From contig CAUCQW010000003.1 of NCBI GenBank assembly GCA_958445065.1, positions 62,001-126,000 of the forward strand: a stretch of DNA of 64,000 nucleotides, in the 5' to 3' direction. The translations under genes and the position numbers were made by a program. Shown here in pieces: positions 42,500-51,650 of this stretch; position 1 is the first letter of the stretch, and each line of letters begins with the position of its first letter. Below the pieces are notes generated by a model. The model saw only the letters and a program-made list of their open reading frames with translations. It did no database searches and was not told where the DNA came from. The stretch comes from an uncultured Collinsella sp. (GTDB taxonomy: Bacteria; Actinomycetota; Coriobacteriia; Coriobacteriales; Coriobacteriaceae).

Positions 42500-42515
42500 T
42501 GTTTCACGTGAAACA
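42500..42515. other. parS site 2
   Basis: Second perfect copy of TGTTTCACGTGAAACA, 23 bp after site 1. Confidence 0.95.
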
Positions 42516-42538
42516 TGGCGGTTGATATCGAATCGGAA

Positions 42539-42554
42539 TGTTTCACGTGAAACA
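42539..42554. other. parS site 3
   Basis: Third perfect copy; centre-to-centre distance is 39 bp for both intervals, so all three lie at a regular spacing. Confidence 0.95.
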
Positions 42555-42593
42555 TCCTCCGTTTGACAGCTTTAATACACACCAGGAGGGACC

Positions 42594-43394
42594 GTGGGAT
42601 TTCGCGACGTTAAGCGTTCTAAGAACGCAAAGGACACGCGTATCATTGCAATCATCAATCAAAAAGGCGGCGTCGGTAAGTCAACGACGGCTGTAAACCT
42701 TGCAGCAGCACTGGGTGAGCAGGGTCGTAAGACACTGATTGTCGATTTTGATCCGCAGGGAAACAGTACAAGTGGATTTGGAATTGAAAAAGAAGACCTT
42801 GATCACTGCATCTATGATGCATTGTTGAATGATGTGCCGGCAGAATCGCTTGTTCTTGATACAAATTGCAAAAAGGTATTCGTAATTCCAGCTACGATTC
42901 AGCTTGCAGGTGCCGAAATTGAGCTCGTAAGCGCAATTGCTCGTGAAACCCGCCTCAAAGATTTGCTTGAGCCGATTCAGGACGAGTTCGATTTTATTTT
43001 CATTGACTGTCCTCCTTCGCTCGGCCTGCTTACTATCAATGCCTTGACCGCAGCAGACAGCGTTTTGATTCCGATCCAGTGCGAGTACTACGCACTCGAG
43101 GGCGTTACGAAGCTGCTAGAGTCAATGAAGATGGTCAAATCACGTCTGAACAAGGGCTTAGACACCTATGGTGTGCTTATGACCATGTATGACTCGCGTA
43201 CTTCTCTATCGAATCAGGTTGTTGATGAGGTTCAATCGTACTTTGGTGATAAGGCATTTAAGACGCTAATCCCCCGTACGGTTAAAATCTCCGAAGCTCC
43301 GTCTTTTGGAGAACCGGTAATTACCTATGCACCTCAAAATAAGGGTGCAAAAGCGTATATGAACCTTGCAAAAGAGGTGATCAAGCGTGCCTAG
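42594..43394 (+). CDS. parA: Chromosome partitioning ATPase ParA/Soj
   Basis: 266 residues. Deviant Walker A KGGVGKST (about 24-31), IDCPPSLG switch region, and a C-terminal basic helix region typical of nonspecific DNA binding. Partners ParB in segregation and can modulate DnaA. The GTG at 42594 follows AGGAGGG. It overlaps parB by eight bases. Confidence 0.97.
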   Translation: MGFRDVKRSKNAKDTRIIAIINQKGGVGKSTTAVNLAAALGEQGRKTLIVDFDPQGNSTSGFGIEKEDLDHCIYDALLNDVPAESLVLDTNCKKVFVIPATIQLAGAEIELVSAIARETRLKDLLEPIQDEFDFIFIDCPPSLGLLTINALTAADSVLIPIQCEYYALEGVTKLLESMKMVKSRLNKGLDTYGVLMTMYDSRTSLSNQVVDEVQSYFGDKAFKTLIPRTVKISEAPSFGEPVITYAPQNKGAKAYMNLAKEVIKRA

Positions 43395-44292
43395 TGTAAA
43401 GAAACGTGGCGGATTGGGACGTGGACTCAATGCTTTGGTCTCAGAGGCCGAGTATGAGACCGGTGGTTCTGCTGTATCTGCTTCAAATGCCGCATCTGTA
43501 ACAAAACTACCTATTGAGGATATCGTTCCCAACCCTAATCAACCGCGAATTCATTTTAATGAAACTGAACTTCGCGAGTTGAGCGAGTCAATCCAAGAGC
43601 ATGGCGTTTTGCAGCCGCTCTTGGTTCGCAAGCATGGAAACGGCTATGAGATTATCGCTGGTGAGCGTCGTTACCAGGCGTCAAAGCTTGCTGGTCTTGA
43701 GGAGCTGCCTGTCATCATTAAAGATGTTAATGATGAAGAGATGCTGGCTCTTGCTCTTATCGAAAACCTTCAGCGTTCTGATCTGAATCCCGTCGAAGAG
43801 GCTAAGGGCTATCGCCAGCTCATTGATGCCAGCGGTATGACCCAGGAGGCATTGTCGAAGGCAGTAAGCAAATCACGCTCTGCAATTACAAATTCGTTGC
43901 GCCTTCTTGATCTCCCCGTAGTAGTTCAGCAGATGATTTTTGAGGGTAAACTTACTGCTGGTCATGCACGTGCGATTCTTGCAGTTCCCTATGAGGATGC
44001 TCGAATTCGACTTGCAGAAAAGGTTGTTGCAGAGGGCCTTTCCGTAAGAGCGACAGAAAATCTTGCTCCATTGTTTTCTGCCGGAGAGACACCTAAGTCA
44101 CCGCGGCCTGCAACGCCTCAGTCTTTTAAAAAGGCTGCGCGTGTACTTCGTCAGGTATTTAATACCAACGTGCGTGTGAAGAGCTCGCGTGGAAAGAATA
44201 AGATTGAGATTGAGTTTAAAGACGAGGAAGAGCTCTCTCGTATTCTTGGTGAAATGATTCAGTTTGATCAAGGGGGCCAAGATGAGGAATAA
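43387..44292 (+). CDS. parB: Chromosome partitioning protein ParB/Spo0J
   Basis: 301 residues. A basic ParA-interaction N-terminus (SVKKRGGLGRGLNALV), the CTPase ParB/Srx domain with NQPR and GERRY (92-96), the helix-turn-helix (TQEALSKAVSKSRSAITNSL) that reads parS, and a C-terminal dimerisation part. GTG start at 43387 within the end of parA. Confidence 0.97.
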   Translation: MPSVKKRGGLGRGLNALVSEAEYETGGSAVSASNAASVTKLPIEDIVPNPNQPRIHFNETELRELSESIQEHGVLQPLLVRKHGNGYEIIAGERRYQASKLAGLEELPVIIKDVNDEEMLALALIENLQRSDLNPVEEAKGYRQLIDASGMTQEALSKAVSKSRSAITNSLRLLDLPVVVQQMIFEGKLTAGHARAILAVPYEDARIRLAEKVVAEGLSVRATENLAPLFSAGETPKSPRPATPQSFKKAARVLRQVFNTNVRVKSSRGKNKIEIEFKDEEELSRILGEMIQFDQGGQDEE

Positions 44293-44536
44293 GATTTTTA
44301 CTGCGATTGCATTGGCGACGACTGTCGCGGCTGGTGCCTTTGCTGGCTATAAGATCGCGACAGACGATGAACTTCGAGGTCGTTTGCTTCGTGGCGCGCA
44401 AGATATCGTTGATACGTCCAAGAAGAAAATGGATGTTATGACAGAAGATGTTGCCATGCGCACTGCTCAGGTAACGAAAAATCCTAAGATTAATCAAGGT
44501 TGGGTTAGCAACCAATGGGAAAATGTAGGCTATTAG
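44282..44536 (+). CDS. Small YtxH-like membrane-anchored protein
   Basis: 84 residues. N-terminal hydrophobic helix FTAIALATTVAAGAFAGY, then a charged amphipathic segment (DELRGRLLRGAQDIVDTSKK) as in YtxH-type proteins. The ATG at 44282 overlaps the last 11 bases of parB and has AAGGGGG upstream, so it is co-translated with parB. Function unknown; it may simply share the operon. Confidence 0.7.
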   Translation: MRNKIFTAIALATTVAAGAFAGYKIATDDELRGRLLRGAQDIVDTSKKKMDVMTEDVAMRTAQVTKNPKINQGWVSNQWENVGY

Positions 44537-44545
44537 GTACCTAAC
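44533..44545. repeat. Palindromic 13-mer TTAGGTACCTAAC, copy 2
   Basis: Identical to 41029-41041; overlaps the stop codon of the YtxH-like gene. Confidence 0.55.
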
Positions 44546-44563
44546 AATTACCCTGCATATTTT

Positions 44564-44607
44564 AAGGGACCCTTGTCTGATTTATGAGACAAGGGCCCCT
44601 TATTTTG
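44564..44607 (+). terminator. Terminator of the parAB operon
   Basis: AAGGG-A-CCCTTGTCT pairs with AGACAAGGG-C-CCCTT, followed by ATTTT. Confidence 0.85.
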
Positions 44608-44661
44608 TCCGTAAAAAATGGGAAAGGTAGCAGCTGCTTCAAAATTGAGGTCAATAAATGA

Positions 44662-44698
44662 AACGGCCCCGGTTGCATATCCTGCAACCGGGGCCGTT
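44662..44698 (-). terminator. Terminator of rlmN
   Basis: Perfect 16-bp stem AACGGCCCCGGTTGCA / TGCAACCGGGGCCGTT with 5-nt loop; minus-strand continuation TTTCATTTATT. Confidence 0.88.
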
Positions 44699-44701
44699 CG
44701 A

Positions 44702-44717
44702 TGTTTCACATGAAACG
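44702..44717. other. parS-like degenerate site
   Basis: TGTTTCACATGAAACG differs from parS at two of 16 positions. It lies between rlmN and its terminator, about 2.2 kb from the main parS cluster. Confidence 0.55.
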
Positions 44718-44735
44718 TTTTGGAGTGCGACTCCC

Positions 44736-45788
44736 CTATGCGTTCTTCTGAACTTTAAAGCGCTGTTTCAGCTGTCCGCAAGCGGCGTCAATATCGTTAC
44801 CACGGGAGTTACGAATCGTGGTCTCGATGCCACGGGACTCAAGACGACGCTGAAGATCCTCAACCTTATGAATCGGCGACGGCTTGAGCGGGCTGCCCTC
44901 GATGTCGTTAAGTTGAATCAGGTTAACGTGGCACAGCGTTCCCTCGCAGAAGTCGCAGAGTGCCTGCATCTCGGGATTCGTATCGTTGACGCCTTCGATC
45001 ATGGCATACTCATAGGTCGGGCGGCGGCCAGTCTTCTCGGTGTAGGGCTGAAGCGCCTCGTGAAGGCGAAGCAGCGTGTACTTCTTAACACCGGGCATGA
45101 GCTTATTGCGCGTCGACTGGATGGCGGAATGCAGGGAAACGGCAAGCGTGAACTGCTCGGGGATATCGGCAAATTTGCGAATACCGGGAATAACGCCGCT
45201 GGTAGAGACGGTGAGGTGACGAGCGCCGATACCGATGCCATCGGGGTCGTTGAGGATACGCAATGCCTTGAGAACCTCGTCGTAGTTGGCAAACGGCTCG
45301 CCCTGGCCCATGAAGACAACGCTTGTGGCACGCTCGCCAAAGTCGTTGGATACATGAAGCACCTGGTCGACGATCTCTTGAGCGGTCAGAGAGCGCTTGA
45401 GGCCGTTGAGACCGGTAGCGCAAAAGGCGCAGCCCATGCCGCAGCCTGCCTGGGTGGAAACGCAGACGGAAAGTTTGTTGCGACGGGGCATGCCGACAGT
45501 CTCGACGGAAATGCCATCGTGGTACTCGAGCAGATACTTGCGCGAGCCATCTTTGGAAACCTGCTTGGTGAGTTCAGTCGGCGTATCAAAGGCAAAAGCC
45601 TCTTTAAGCTGCTCACGGAAAGCCTTGGGAAGGTTGGTCATATCGTCAAACGAACAAACGTTCTTCTCAAAGACCCATTCGATGAGCTGCTTCGCGCGGA
45701 AGGCGGGCTGGCCAAGTTCGGCCACGAGCTCGCGAATATCGTTTTGGCTCAAGTCGCGAATGTCCTGAGATTTAGTCCTGGGATTCAT
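44736..45788 (-). CDS. rlmN: 23S rRNA (adenine-2503-C2) methyltransferase, radical SAM
   Basis: 350 residues. N-terminal accessory domain, then CGMGCAFC with the CxxxCxxC iron-sulfur cysteines 116, 120 and 123, GQGEPFANYDEV, and the C-terminal methyl-carrying cysteine (Cys337 in DIDAACGQL). RlmN methylates A2503 of 23S rRNA and A37 of some tRNAs. The start ATG at 45788 follows AAAGG. It is transcribed against the origin-distal direction of its neighbours. Confidence 0.97.
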   Translation of the reverse strand: MNPRTKSQDIRDLSQNDIRELVAELGQPAFRAKQLIEWVFEKNVCSFDDMTNLPKAFREQLKEAFAFDTPTELTKQVSKDGSRKYLLEYHDGISVETVGMPRRNKLSVCVSTQAGCGMGCAFCATGLNGLKRSLTAQEIVDQVLHVSNDFGERATSVVFMGQGEPFANYDEVLKALRILNDPDGIGIGARHLTVSTSGVIPGIRKFADIPEQFTLAVSLHSAIQSTRNKLMPGVKKYTLLRLHEALQPYTEKTGRRPTYEYAMIEGVNDTNPEMQALCDFCEGTLCHVNLIQLNDIEGSPLKPSPIHKVEDLQRRLESRGIETTIRNSRGNDIDAACGQLKQRFKVQKNA

Positions 45789-45873
45789 GGAAGCCTTTCG
45801 ATTTTGGGGAAACGTAGAGGGTATCGCTACAATATGGTATCAGCTGCAGAAATTATAGAGGAGGAGTCTGCCC

Positions 45874-46839
45874 ATGCCGGGTAAAAGCCTAGAGAACATG
45901 CACGTAGCGGTCTTGGCGGGCGGTCATTCCGCCGAGCGCGAGATCTCGCTCGATTCGGGAAAGAACGTTGTTGTGGCACTGAAGGAAGCCGGCTACACCT
46001 CGGTGGAGCTGCTTGACACGGCCGCTGATGACTTTATGGTAACCATGGCGACCGGCGGATTCGATGTGGCATTTATCGCCATGCACGGCGCCGGCGGTGA
46101 GGATGGCGCCATGCAGGGTGCCATGGAGACCCTGGGTATCCCCTACACGGCCTCGGGCGTACTTGCCAGCGCCTGCGGTGCCGACAAGGAGGTCTCTAAG
46201 CTCCTATACGCCAAGGCGGGCATTCCCATTGCCCCCGGCCTCGCGCTCGAGGTGGGCGATGAAGTCGATATCGATCATATCGTCGAGGTTTGTGGCGAGC
46301 GCTGCTTTGTGAAGCCGGCCGTCAACGGTTCCAGCTATGGCATTTCCCTGGTCCATGAGCCCTCCGAGCTGCCCGCGGCAATCGCCAAGGCGTTTGAGTA
46401 CGGCGACAAAGTGCTGGTCGAGAAGTGCATCGAGGGTACCGAGATCACCGTCGGCGTATACGGCGAAGATGACGTGCGCGCCCTGCCGATTGTCGAGATT
46501 CGTAAGCCCGAGGACTGCGAGTTCTACGATCTGGACGTGAAGTATGTCGACCCTACGGATATCCATCGCATTCCGGCGCAGATTTCACCCGAGAATTACG
46601 CTCGCGCTCAGGAACTTGCCTGTGCCGCTCACAAGGCCCTCGGTTGCCTGGGTATCTCGCGCAGCGACTTTATTGTGAGCGAAGACGGTCCCATTATCCT
46701 CGAGACCAATACCATTCCCGGCATGACCGATACGTCGCTGTATCCGGATGAGATCCGCCACACCGACGACATGACGTTCCCGCAGGTCTGTGACAGCCTG
46801 ATCCGTATGGGCCTTCGTCGAGCGGGCATTGCATGCTAA
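45874..46839 (+). CDS. ddl: D-alanine-D-alanine ligase
   Basis: 321 residues, ATP-grasp enzyme for the peptidoglycan dipeptide. N-terminal VAVLAGGHSAEREISLDSG, central MHGAGGEDGAMQG, ATP-grasp FVKPAVNGSSYGIS and C-terminal LETNTIPGMT are all present. The KPAVNGSSYG segment is a variant of the common KPANLGSSVG. GAGGAGG lies eight bases before the ATG. It overlaps the helicase gene by seven bases. Confidence 0.96.
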   Translation: MPGKSLENMHVAVLAGGHSAEREISLDSGKNVVVALKEAGYTSVELLDTAADDFMVTMATGGFDVAFIAMHGAGGEDGAMQGAMETLGIPYTASGVLASACGADKEVSKLLYAKAGIPIAPGLALEVGDEVDIDHIVEVCGERCFVKPAVNGSSYGISLVHEPSELPAAIAKAFEYGDKVLVEKCIEGTEITVGVYGEDDVRALPIVEIRKPEDCEFYDLDVKYVDPTDIHRIPAQISPENYARAQELACAAHKALGCLGISRSDFIVSEDGPIILETNTIPGMTDTSLYPDEIRHTDDMTFPQVCDSLIRMGLRRAGIAC

Positions 46840-49727
46840 TCGAGGACGCGGTTTCGTCAGGAACGCCGCAGTTTGTCATCGACTCCTATGCCACGCTTGC
46901 CGACCGCGCCAAAACGCAGTCCTTCGGCCTTATCGAGGAAGATGTGATTGTCCTCGATACCGAGACCACGGGTCTTTCGGTGCAGGACAACGAGCTGATC
47001 GAGATCTCGGCGGCCCGTCTTTCGGGCCGCGAGGTCATCGACCGCTTCGATACCTTCGTGCATCCCAAACAGCTGATTCCCGCCGAGATTACCGAGCTCA
47101 CGAGCATTACAAATGCCGATGTGGCAGATGCCCCGTCGGCGGTTGAGGCCGTCGCCGCTCTCGCCGATTTTGTCGGTGGCTGCCCGGTGATCGCACACAA
47201 CGCCACGTTCGACCGCTCGTTTATCGAGTCGGTCAAAGGCGGCGTCAACGTGAGCGATATTTGGATCGATTCGCTGGCGCTGTCGCGCATCGCGCTTCCG
47301 CGCCTGGCCTCGCACAAGCTGTCTTTTATGGCCGATCTGTTTGGCTGCGACTCGGTATCACACCGTGCCAATGCCGACGTCGACGCCCTGTGTGGCGTAT
47401 GGCGCGTGTTGCTCGTGGCGCTCACCGACTTGCCCCAGGGCCTCATGGCGCGCCTAGCCGACATGCATCCGGACGTGCCTTGGTCCTATCGTCCTATCTT
47501 CTCATTCTTGGCAGGGCAGAACCCTGGTTCTATCTTCTCTCTCAGCGCCGCTCGTGTTGACGTTCTCAAGGCCGATCGCGCCGACGATCGGGTGGACGCC
47601 GATGAACTGCCGGTTCTCAAGATGCCGAGTCGTGAGGAGATTGAGGCAGACTATGCGCCAGGTGGCCTAGTCAATCGCATGTATCCCACCTACGAGCCGC
47701 GTGATGAGCAGATCGCGATGGCGCTCGAGGTCCGCGATGCGCTGGTCACGGGCACTCATCGAGTAATTGAGGCAGGCACAGGCGTCGGCAAATCGATGGC
47801 CTATCTGGTACCTTTTGCCGAGGCAGCGCGCCGTAACAACATCACGGTTGGTATTGCGACCAAATCGAACAATCTTGCCGACCAGCTCATGTACCATGAG
47901 CTGCCAAAACTTGCCGAGCAACTGGACGGTGGTCTGTCATTTTGCGCGCTCAAGGGCTATGACCACTATCCGTGCCTGCGCAAGCTAGAGCGCATGAGCC
48001 GCAGCCAGGTCGAGATTACCACCAAGCGCGATCCGGCGGACACGCTCACGGCGGTCGCGGTCATTATGGCGTACGTCTGCCAATCAGCCGATGGCGACCT
48101 CGACTCGCTCGGCATTCGGTGGCGCAGCGTCAACCGTCCCGACTTTACGACGGCCTCGCGCGAGTGCGCTCGTCGCCTCTGCCCGTTTTTCCCTGATAAA
48201 TGTTTGGTCCACGGCGCTCGCCGTCGTGCGGCGCATGCCGATGTGGTGGTCACCAACCATTCCCTGCTGTTCCGCAGCGTCGCGGCCGAGGGCAGGATTT
48301 TGCCTCCGATTCGTCATTGGGTAATCGACGAGGCCCATTCCATCGAGCGCGAGGCGCGCCGTCAGTGGGCGCGCGTGGTGTCGGCGGACGAATCACGCGT
48401 TCTGTTTGAGCGTCTGGGTGGCTCGAGCACCGGCGCGCTAAGCCAGGTTTCCCGTGATTTGGCAACCTCCGAGGGCTCTACGCTCTATCTGGGCCTTACT
48501 GCCAAGGCGACGTCGACGGTTGCGCGCGCGAGCATGGCAATCGCCGACGTGTTCGATGGCGTTCGCGAGCTCGGCCGCCGTGCGCGTGGGGGTTATGACA
48601 ATGCCAATCTATGGATTGGCCCCGAGCTGCGCGAATCTGACGACTGGCATGATTTCTTACAGTCGGCCTACACTGGCATCGACGCATTGGAACAAGCTGA
48701 CAAGAGCGTCGACGCGCTGGTGCAAGCCGTCGCCGCCGACAAGCCCGAGGTTGTTGTCGACCTGGGTGATATCTCGCGCCGCCTGCACGAGCTGGCCGAG
48801 AACCTCAAACTCATCATTGATGGCACCGATGAACACTACGTGTATTCGCTGCAGGTCAATCGCAGACTTCGTGCCGGCGGAGAGTCGATGACCGCAGAGC
48901 GCATCGACATTGGCGAGGCTTTGGCAACCGAGTGGCTACCCGAGGTTCACACGGCTATCTTTGCCTCGGCGACCATGACGGTGTCCAAAAGCTTTGAGCA
49001 CTTTAACCATGCGGTCGGCCTTGATCGCATCGGTGCTTCAACGTCGTCATCGCTGCACTTGGATTCGAGCTACGACTTCGATTCGAACATGGCTGTAGTC
49101 GTTGCGGGCGATATCCCCGATCCGCGCGATCGTGAGAGCTATCTTACGGCGCTCGACCGCGTACTGGTCGACGCCCATCTTGCTATGGGCGGATCGGTGC
49201 TCACGTTGTTCACCAATCGGCGCGACATGGAGGACCTATACGCCCGCGTTGAGCCCAAGATGGCCCGTGCGGGTCTGGAGCTCAACTGCCAGCAGCGCAA
49301 CTCATCTCCTCGTCGCCTGCGCGACCGGTTTATCAACGAACCGACCTCGTCGCTTTTTGCGCTCAAGGCCTTCTGGGAGGGGTTTGATGCCAGCGGTGAG
49401 ACGCTGCGCTGCGTCATCATTCCCAAGTTGCCGTTCTCGAGCCCCACGGACCCGCTCTCGTGCGAGCGCAACCTGCGCGAAGACCGCGCATGGGCGCGCT
49501 ATTCGCTGCCCGAGGCGGTGCTCGAGGTTAAGCAGGCCGCGGGGCGTTTGATTCGCTCGTCGACCGATAGCGGTGTGCTGATCTTGGCGGATCCTCGCCT
49601 GGTGACGAAGGGCTATGGCAAGAAGTTCTTAACGTCGCTGCCCACGAGCTCCTACCAGCGCATCGAATCGGCGCAGATCGGGCACTATCTACAGCTGTGG
49701 CGTGCACGCCACGAGCGGCGGCGCTAA
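46833..49727 (+). CDS. DinG-family helicase with N-terminal DnaQ-type exonuclease domain
   Basis: 964 residues. An N-terminal DEDDh exonuclease (about 35-200: VLDTETTG with Asp42 and Glu44, AHNATFD, HRANADVDA) is joined to an XPD/DinG helicase with Walker A AGTGVGKS (about 313-320), DEAH box VIDEAHSIE (about 498), and a C-terminal AAGRLIRSSTD. Cysteines at about 380, 444, 449 and 456 (CARRLCPFFPDKC) fit an XPD-type 4Fe-4S cluster. The same fusion is known from Firmicutes. Role: unwinding and trimming damaged or blocked DNA. The start ATG is within the last codons of ddl. It lies next to the WYL pair that may respond to DNA damage. Confidence 0.92.
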   Translation: MLIEDAVSSGTPQFVIDSYATLADRAKTQSFGLIEEDVIVLDTETTGLSVQDNELIEISAARLSGREVIDRFDTFVHPKQLIPAEITELTSITNADVADAPSAVEAVAALADFVGGCPVIAHNATFDRSFIESVKGGVNVSDIWIDSLALSRIALPRLASHKLSFMADLFGCDSVSHRANADVDALCGVWRVLLVALTDLPQGLMARLADMHPDVPWSYRPIFSFLAGQNPGSIFSLSAARVDVLKADRADDRVDADELPVLKMPSREEIEADYAPGGLVNRMYPTYEPRDEQIAMALEVRDALVTGTHRVIEAGTGVGKSMAYLVPFAEAARRNNITVGIATKSNNLADQLMYHELPKLAEQLDGGLSFCALKGYDHYPCLRKLERMSRSQVEITTKRDPADTLTAVAVIMAYVCQSADGDLDSLGIRWRSVNRPDFTTASRECARRLCPFFPDKCLVHGARRRAAHADVVVTNHSLLFRSVAAEGRILPPIRHWVIDEAHSIEREARRQWARVVSADESRVLFERLGGSSTGALSQVSRDLATSEGSTLYLGLTAKATSTVARASMAIADVFDGVRELGRRARGGYDNANLWIGPELRESDDWHDFLQSAYTGIDALEQADKSVDALVQAVAADKPEVVVDLGDISRRLHELAENLKLIIDGTDEHYVYSLQVNRRLRAGGESMTAERIDIGEALATEWLPEVHTAIFASATMTVSKSFEHFNHAVGLDRIGASTSSSLHLDSSYDFDSNMAVVVAGDIPDPRDRESYLTALDRVLVDAHLAMGGSVLTLFTNRRDMEDLYARVEPKMARAGLELNCQQRNSSPRRLRDRFINEPTSSLFALKAFWEGFDASGETLRCVIIPKLPFSSPTDPLSCERNLREDRAWARYSLPEAVLEVKQAAGRLIRSSTDSGVLILADPRLVTKGYGKKFLTSLPTSSYQRIESAQIGHYLQLWRARHERRR

Positions 49728-50641
49728 AGCGGACAGAAGAGGGTTTTTGCCATATCGCACAGACGCTTTGACAGGGCGGGGTCATCCAAGATGCGGATGG
49801 CTCCGCCCGCTGCGATTATCTGGCTCAGCAGCCAACGCTCGGAGCCGTAATGTACGGTTACCGTTGCCATGTCTGTCCCGCTGCGCTCGATGAGGGTGAT
49901 GCCGGCCCAGTCCAGATGCTCCGCCATATCGAATGGCATCAAGAGCTTTGCGCTACGCTGCGTCCGGGCAAGGGAATCGTGGAGGGATGCAACGTCCGGT
50001 GCGTGAGGCACGACGGAGTCTTCCGTCAAGGCGAGTCCCTCGATTTTATCCATGCGATAGGTGCGCTGCTCATCGACCGCGATGTCCCAGGCAATCAGAT
50101 ATGTTTGGTCGCCGTTTGCTGTAATGCGCAAGGGGTCGACCAGACGCTCGCGTGGCCGCGCATCGTCCATCGAGCGATACGAGATACGACAGCGAACGCC
50201 GTCCTGAATGGCGCAGCTCAGCTGCTGCCAGTGCGATCCGTGGTTGACGGTGTCAAAGACGTGCTGGTTATAGCCGAGCTCTTCGGGTAGAAGAGCATGT
50301 CGAATTCGAGCCGCCGCCTGGGGCTCGATCCCCAACGATTCAAGTTCGTGGTTGAGCACAGCGCCCTCGGCGGCACTCAGGCGCAGCGGTAGTACACGCC
50401 CGGCGTCACCGGTGAGGACCACGCGCTCGCCGTGGCATTCGCAGATGATACGCGCACCCGATTCTCGGTCCGCGAGCGTCGAGACGATCTCGAGAATCTC
50501 GTCGAGCGACGCCCCCGTGATGTCAAAGCGACTGCAAATCTCGGTTCGTGTCATGCCGCTCTCGCCGGCGGCGTAGAGGGCCTCCATGATGTCGATGGCG
50601 CGCGAGAGCCTCTGCTCGCTGGTGAGTTTACGCACGGGCAT
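49724..50641 (-). CDS. WYL-domain transcriptional regulator, second of a PafBC-like pair
   Basis: 305 residues from ATG 50641. An N-terminal winged helix (TSEQRLSRAIDIMEALYAAG, TRTEICSRF) is followed by the WYL domain (VRCRISYRSMDDARPRERLVDPLRI region; GDQTYLIAWDIAVDEQRTYRMDKI) and a C-terminal WCX extension. It overlaps the end of the convergent helicase gene by four bases and the end of the upstream WYL gene by 14. GGACGG is the only ribosome-site-like sequence. In actinobacteria PafB/PafC act as a heterodimer that activates the DNA-damage response. Confidence 0.82.
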   Translation of the reverse strand: MPVRKLTSEQRLSRAIDIMEALYAAGESGMTRTEICSRFDITGASLDEILEIVSTLADRESGARIICECHGERVVLTGDAGRVLPLRLSAAEGAVLNHELESLGIEPQAAARIRHALLPEELGYNQHVFDTVNHGSHWQQLSCAIQDGVRCRISYRSMDDARPRERLVDPLRITANGDQTYLIAWDIAVDEQRTYRMDKIEGLALTEDSVVPHAPDVASLHDSLARTQRSAKLLMPFDMAEHLDWAGITLIERSGTDMATVTVHYGSERWLLSQIIAAGGAIRILDDPALSKRLCDMAKTLFCPL

Positions 50642-51650
50642 GCTCGTGCACCGTCCTTTCAATGAGGTGGTTCCACGCCTGCTTGAGCGATTTGGGGGCC
50701 ATGGGCCTCATGCCGTCCATGGCGTGGGCCATGCAAAATGAGGCGGCGGCTTCAAGATCGCGCACGTCAACGGTCCAAGTCCATCCCGAATCGGTGTGTG
50801 CGAGCTCACCTCGCCCGCGCGTGAGGCCGTTGATCATATCGATCTGCGTCTGCGGGGCGAACGAGAACGTAGCCGCAACGGGCGGGCGGTCGGCAAAATC
50901 GAATTCAAAGAACAGGTAGTCGTTGAGATTGAAGTCTGCAGGGATGGCGTAGGCCTTCGAAGGACGCCAAGCGCGAACGATACGGTCGCAGCGGAATGTC
51001 CTGATGTCGTCGGTGGCATTGTCGAGGCCGCAGAAGTACGCAACGCCCTCGCGCTCGAACATGCCGTAGACGCAGACGGTACGCTCTTTCTGCTCACCGC
51101 GTCCGTTCTGATATAAAAATCGCAGCGCGCATCGCTCGGCAAAGGCGCTCCATACCGCATCGACGGTGGGAGAGCGGCGGATCGGTGCTTCGTCCGCCGT
51201 CGTCCTGCCGGTGAGGTAGGCAATCTTGGAACGAATATCGGCAAGCGGCGCGGCAAAAGTGGATGAGCCGGCCGCTATTGTCTGGTCGATAGCGTTGAGC
51301 AGGATATCGGCGTCGTCTGCGGTGATGAGGCCGCCTGCCGCAAACGTGTGCTCGCGGTCGATTGTCCATGAGCTTTCCTCGGTCTCCTGCGCGCCGGCGG
51401 GGCGAACTTCCTTGATTAAGATGCCGCGTTCGAGCAGTTTGTCACGATCGCGCCGAAACTTGCGCTTATCCGAGTCGATATTGCCCGAGCCATATCCCAG
51501 GTCAGAATCCAAGACGATCTGCTCGGTCGTCAGCGGTTCGGGGGAGCTGTTGAGTACAAAGAAAAGATTGAGGATGCGCTGAGCCGTTTTATCGAAACTG
51601 GGCTCCGAATTCCCCTTTTTAATTGTCGCGGTCGCGTCGCTTGCCGTCAT
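50628..51650 (-). CDS. WYL-domain transcriptional regulator, first of a PafBC-like pair
   Basis: 340 residues. N-terminal winged helix (TAQRILNLFFVLNSSPEPLT), a middle WYL segment (CALRFLYQNGRGEQKERTVCV, GVAYFCGLDNATDDIRTFR) and a WCX-like C-terminus. The order and overlap with the next WYL gene resemble pafB-pafC. No Pup-proteasome gene (pafA, prcAB, mpa) is in the window. The start at 51650 is the first Met (MTASDATATIKKG); no strong alternative is seen. Confidence 0.82.
   Translation of the reverse strand: MTASDATATIKKGNSEPSFDKTAQRILNLFFVLNSSPEPLTTEQIVLDSDLGYGSGNIDSDKRKFRRDRDKLLERGILIKEVRPAGAQETEESSWTIDREHTFAAGGLITADDADILLNAIDQTIAAGSSTFAAPLADIRSKIAYLTGRTTADEAPIRRSPTVDAVWSAFAERCALRFLYQNGRGEQKERTVCVYGMFEREGVAYFCGLDNATDDIRTFRCDRIVRAWRPSKAYAIPADFNLNDYLFFEFDFADRPPVAATFSFAPQTQIDMINGLTRGRGELAHTDSGWTWTVDVRDLEAAASFCMAHAMDGMRPMAPKSLKQAWNHLIERTVHEHARA

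Noticed and set aside
46833..47464. DNA polymerase III epsilon subunit as a separate gene
   Set aside because: The exonuclease domain is in frame with the helicase and no stop or start separates them, so it is one fused protein.
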